Below, piece after piece: positions 60,497-64,000 of a stretch of 64,000 bases of DNA. The position numbers and the translations under genes are program-made. This stretch comes from Myrica gale (Eukaryota; Streptophyta; Magnoliopsida; Fagales; Myricaceae). The notes under the pieces are model-generated. The model was not told the origin of the DNA and did no database searches. It worked only from the letters and a program-made list of their open reading frames with translations. Numbering within the stretch: position 1 is the stretch's first letter; each line of letters begins with the position of its first letter. The stretch covers positions 1,121,001 through 1,185,000 of the forward strand of contig OZ005612.1 of the NCBI GenBank assembly GCA_963930655.1, in the 5' to 3' direction.

Positions 60497-63400
60497 CTAG
60501 ATGAATTGGGATTGAAATTGCTTTGGTAGATGGGTCCCTCTTGCACCACCTTATATGACCCAAACTTGAAGTGACTTTTTGGATTCTTTTGGGTGTAAAC
60601 TCGAAATGATGTGTGAAGGGGAAGGTTTTGAGAGTGGTGTTTAACCGGTTGACATTGACAAAAGTAAGTGCCACACTTGTCTAGTCATTTAAACTGTAGA
60701 ATATTTCAAAATCCGCCATGGTTTCTTCGATACCTAAAATGGTTGAATTTTTAGTCGAAAAATAAAATTTTGATGCTTACTTTACGTATGCATGTCATAA
60801 TCATGATAACCAATCCTTTCAGTCACAAATTATGCAATACTTCACGTATGCATACAGGGCAAATTTGAAATTAAAGCGTAACCCAGTTGAATTCTCAAAT
60901 TACGTGATGGTTCTTGTAATGGGTATTCTCTTCTTCGAGTCTTCGACTATGGAGGAAGTACTTCCTCCTTATTGAAGTTCTCTTCAGAAAAGGATGTCTC
61001 CGAACCCTGAAAGCGAAGAGATCATCACATTTTTCACGCCTATGAAGAGAATATATATATACACACACGTCTACGGTCTATCTATGGATGCATTGTTAGC
61101 TTATTACCTACTCTTTTACAACGAAACAGAAGGCGCCTTAATTGTCGAATAAGAAAGCTTGAGGTGGGAATTTTTTTCAAGGAAAATTACGACTTGGCGT
61201 ATTCGTGAGGTTGAGCCTTAATGTTGACCTGTGCGACATTTAAACTCGGCAGCCAATAGACCAGATTTGCATGCATCTAGGGTTCAGGTAAAAATTGACA
61301 TAAAAACTGGACAACGAAAGCTTGTGGCCGAGTTTTGGTTCTTTTAAGAAAAAATAATGTCCATATCACACCTTAACATAAGTTTAATGAAAAATTACTA
61401 AAATCATGACAGTGATGGGATTCTTGTCCAATAAAACGTGAGTGGTTCAGTGGAGAAACAAAGTAAGGTGATATGACTTGTCAAACTTTGAGAAACGTTC
61501 CATGTTTTTTTTAAGCACTAATGATCGGATATCTGTATTTCATCACGAAGGATCAAAATACAGCGAGATTGCTCTAGTGGGTATACCAGACCCTCCAAGA
61601 AGGCGGTGACCCAACGAGCATAACCTACTTAAAGGCGTTAACCAGCATTGACTCAGAAACAAACAAACAAGAAAGAAAAAAACAGCAACAAAAACACAAA
61701 GAAAACACCCAGCGGAGCCGGCAGGAGGATTGGAGGATCAACGACATACCGGTGCAGATCAGGCCTCCATGAGACGTTGACGGGAGCCGGGGAGGTATTA
61801 AAAAATTTCCTTTTATCTATGCTTTATTATAAAAAATATATTAAAAAGCTTTGTGAAATAGACCCATTACTACTTCATTTTACTGCAAAATAATTAAGCC
61901 TTCTTTTCTATGATCCCTGTCCGTTTTCCTGCTGATCGAGAGCTAGGGTTTAATTTGCTTTTGTTGGTCTATGGCGCTACTTTCACCAAAGTCCTTTTGT
62001 TTCTTTTTCCTGTTTTTTCCTCCCACTTGTTGGTTTATTTTATTTGATAAATCCTTTTCCAACCCCCTTTGAGCAGGTTCAAATCCCACCCCTTCAGGTT
62101 GGTCAAAACTTAGTTAGAATATTTCTTGTATTCATGGCATTTTAGTTCCATTTTCATTCCTTAATTATAGGTAAATATCTTTAGGGATCCTATGAATGAG
62201 ATGGTCATAATTAGATGTAACTATCTGACGATGCTGATCCCTTTGATAATAATGAGTTTATATGTACATATAATTTCTTAACCCTAATTCCTAATAATTT
62301 AGTCTCTATCACAATATGTGCGCGGATTCGACTAATACTTTATAACCTACCAACTAACATGTTAACGTTAACTTATCTATATATAATACTAGTAATTAAA
62401 TATGCATATAAGGATTATTTTTCATGAAGTAATTTATTGCATATAATTTTATAGAGAAGAAATTATACTTTATTGCATATAATTTTTCATGAAGTAATTT
62501 ATAATTTATTGCATATAATTTTATACTTTAATGCCTTAAGTTTTTAGAAATCTTATTGTCTAGAGGATGGTGTAATAATTTTAAGTATAATATTATATTA
62601 TAAGTCATGAAATGTAAAGTACAACATCATAAACAAATTATTTTTAATACATAAGATTTATGACATGTTATGGCTAATAGAGCAAAATGAAAATTAAATT
62701 TGCCCTAATTATTAGAGCGCATGCAAATGATTCCATTTTTTGTTCAACTCCCAAAAACGAATCTTTTATTATATGCGCAGTACAAATTGTCTCAAGTGCT
62801 TTAATATATAGTACAAGAAGAAAAAGTACAATAAAGAAACAAAAACATTTCGCGCACTCAAATAGTTTAGGCTTAAATATCCTGACGAGGCTTTACTTGG
62901 ACATGGACACATGGGGTCGGTGCATATATGGACGTCGAATGCAGTCAGCACCGCAGCTGCCAGCAGGCCGAGGAGATCCACTTAAGTACTTGTATATATA
63001 TATACTAAAAGCAAGGCACAAGTGGCATGCCACATCACACTCTAATGTCCACCTGGGCATGAATGCATGATGCATTTAGCTAGTTGTCAACTTGCTGGTT
63101 TGGCATTTCCTCGTCTTATTTCAATGGGACCTGATCATTTGTTTTTGGCTGAAAAGATATGTAATATATACGCCCAGATGAATTTAATATATTGCATGCT
63201 CTTTAAGACTTTGTTTGGGCGTGCAGTCACTAGCCAAAACCTGTGACATGTCGTCCTATGCACCGGACCAGGCGTGAGATAAAGATATCATTTCACAATC
63301 TTTTTGACGTAGTTTGGATCTTTTGAAGGTGACAAATGTCTTTATGTTTGATCACTTGTCGTATTAGTAAGAAAAGAATATATAATTTTTTTAGCAATAA

Positions 63401-64000
63401 ATTAATGAAACATTAAAGAAAATTTTCACAGAAAGAAATCCTTTTTTCTGTTCACGATATAAGAGAAACCTTTTGATGTAACCCTGATCAGTTACTTATT
63501 AATTTATGTCCCATCCCATTTCATTAGAATAATATATATTAATTGCAGAGGTGGTTATGGTTCATGTGGAAGGTACGTAAAAGTTTTTGAGGAGATATTT
63601 TCTCGCTTTATGCACCCTCCTTGCTCTTATTGATCTTTTGGAAATATGGAAAGAATAAAAAAACATATAATATGTTATCTTCCAACTATTCTTTGGTCAC
63701 TTAAATATCGCAAACTAGATGTTGAAAAGGACTTGTAATGTTTGAGGGTGCGTGATTGCTAAATAATTGAGCCTCTCCCAGCAAGTGATAAGAATATATT
63801 CACTTTTTGTGATCTGTATATTGCAATGGTGTTCCACTGCACTACAGCTTTGTTAATATTTTGTTTTCAAAGGGTACCTGCAGTCTCCCTTTTTTAGGTT
63901 AGCTCTCTGTGGTAGATGCCTGGACGGATATTTCTACTAGTGTGTGCACAATCAGGTAGAGAGTTACAATCCCCCCACTTGGGGCTCTTTTTTTGACAAA
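60497..64000. other. Intergenic DNA to the window edge, no gene seen
   Basis: AT-rich sequence. Local repeats of GCATATAATTTT occur at 62415-62530. Frames up to 127 residues (62687-63070) lack any domain or codon bias and were not accepted. No recognisable RNA gene was seen. Confidence 0.4.

Noticed and set aside
62060..62105. GGTTCAAATCCCACC resembling a tRNA B box
   Set aside because: No matching A box or cloverleaf could be built around it, and no SINE body or A-tail was visible.

Overview
This window is nuclear DNA of a flowering plant, most likely a eudicot and probably a woody rosid (the last point is an impression from protein similarity and repeat content). The evidence is short exons separated by AT-rich GT-AG introns, plant-specific protein families, and a dense mix of plant transposons. 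No bacterial-style gene organisation is present.

Four protein-coding genes were rebuilt exon by exon. They are: a chloroplast-directed protein with a kinase-like domain that leads into a plastid-lipid-associated (fibrillin) domain (ORG1/PAP14 type, minus, 5170 to beyond position 28, cut by the left edge); a 1218-residue mixed-charge protein of the HIZ2/ZC3H13-like type (plus, 13144-20711); a full ATX3/4/5-type histone H3K4 methyltransferase with PWWP, PHD, extended PHD, SET and post-SET domains (minus, 32637-22721, 23 exons); and a CCT-motif protein (minus, 51266-46962, 4 exons). From memory, their Arabidopsis counterparts are the consecutive loci At5g53450, At5g53440, At5g53430 and At5g53420, so the window would be one conserved microsynteny block expanded by transposon insertions. 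Functionally it joins a plastid protein, a probable m6A-writer partner, a chromatin writer and a CCT-type regulator; there is no sign that they form one pathway.

The spaces between genes are mostly mobile DNA. From 6.5 to 9.4 kb lie three inverted-repeat elements: a Mutator-like MITE with a perfect 9-bp target duplication, an AT-rich inverted repeat, and a 950-bp foldback with a GC-rich core. From 9.95 to 12.5 kb lies the 3' end of a Sirevirus-like Copia retrotransposon whose LTR carries 11 copies of a 10-bp palindrome in 21-bp-spaced pairs. From 35.9 to 44.9 kb a decayed LINE is split by a 6.4-kb PIF/Harbinger transposon, which contains a broken Myb/SANT gene and a broken DDE transposase gene. 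Next to the LINE is a mitochondria-like group II intron fragment. From 51.4 to 64 kb there are a TRIM retrotransposon with an internal minisatellite, a hAT-type MITE, a composite hAT element with three terminal repeats, and a strong hairpin; no protein gene is supported there.

The items most worth a second look are the paired palindrome array in the retrotransposon LTR, the minisatellite-bearing TRIM, the composite hAT element, the mitochondrial fragment at the LINE end, two GC-AG introns in the methyltransferase gene, and the loss of canonical catalytic residues in the kinase-like domain of the ORG1/PAP14 gene.
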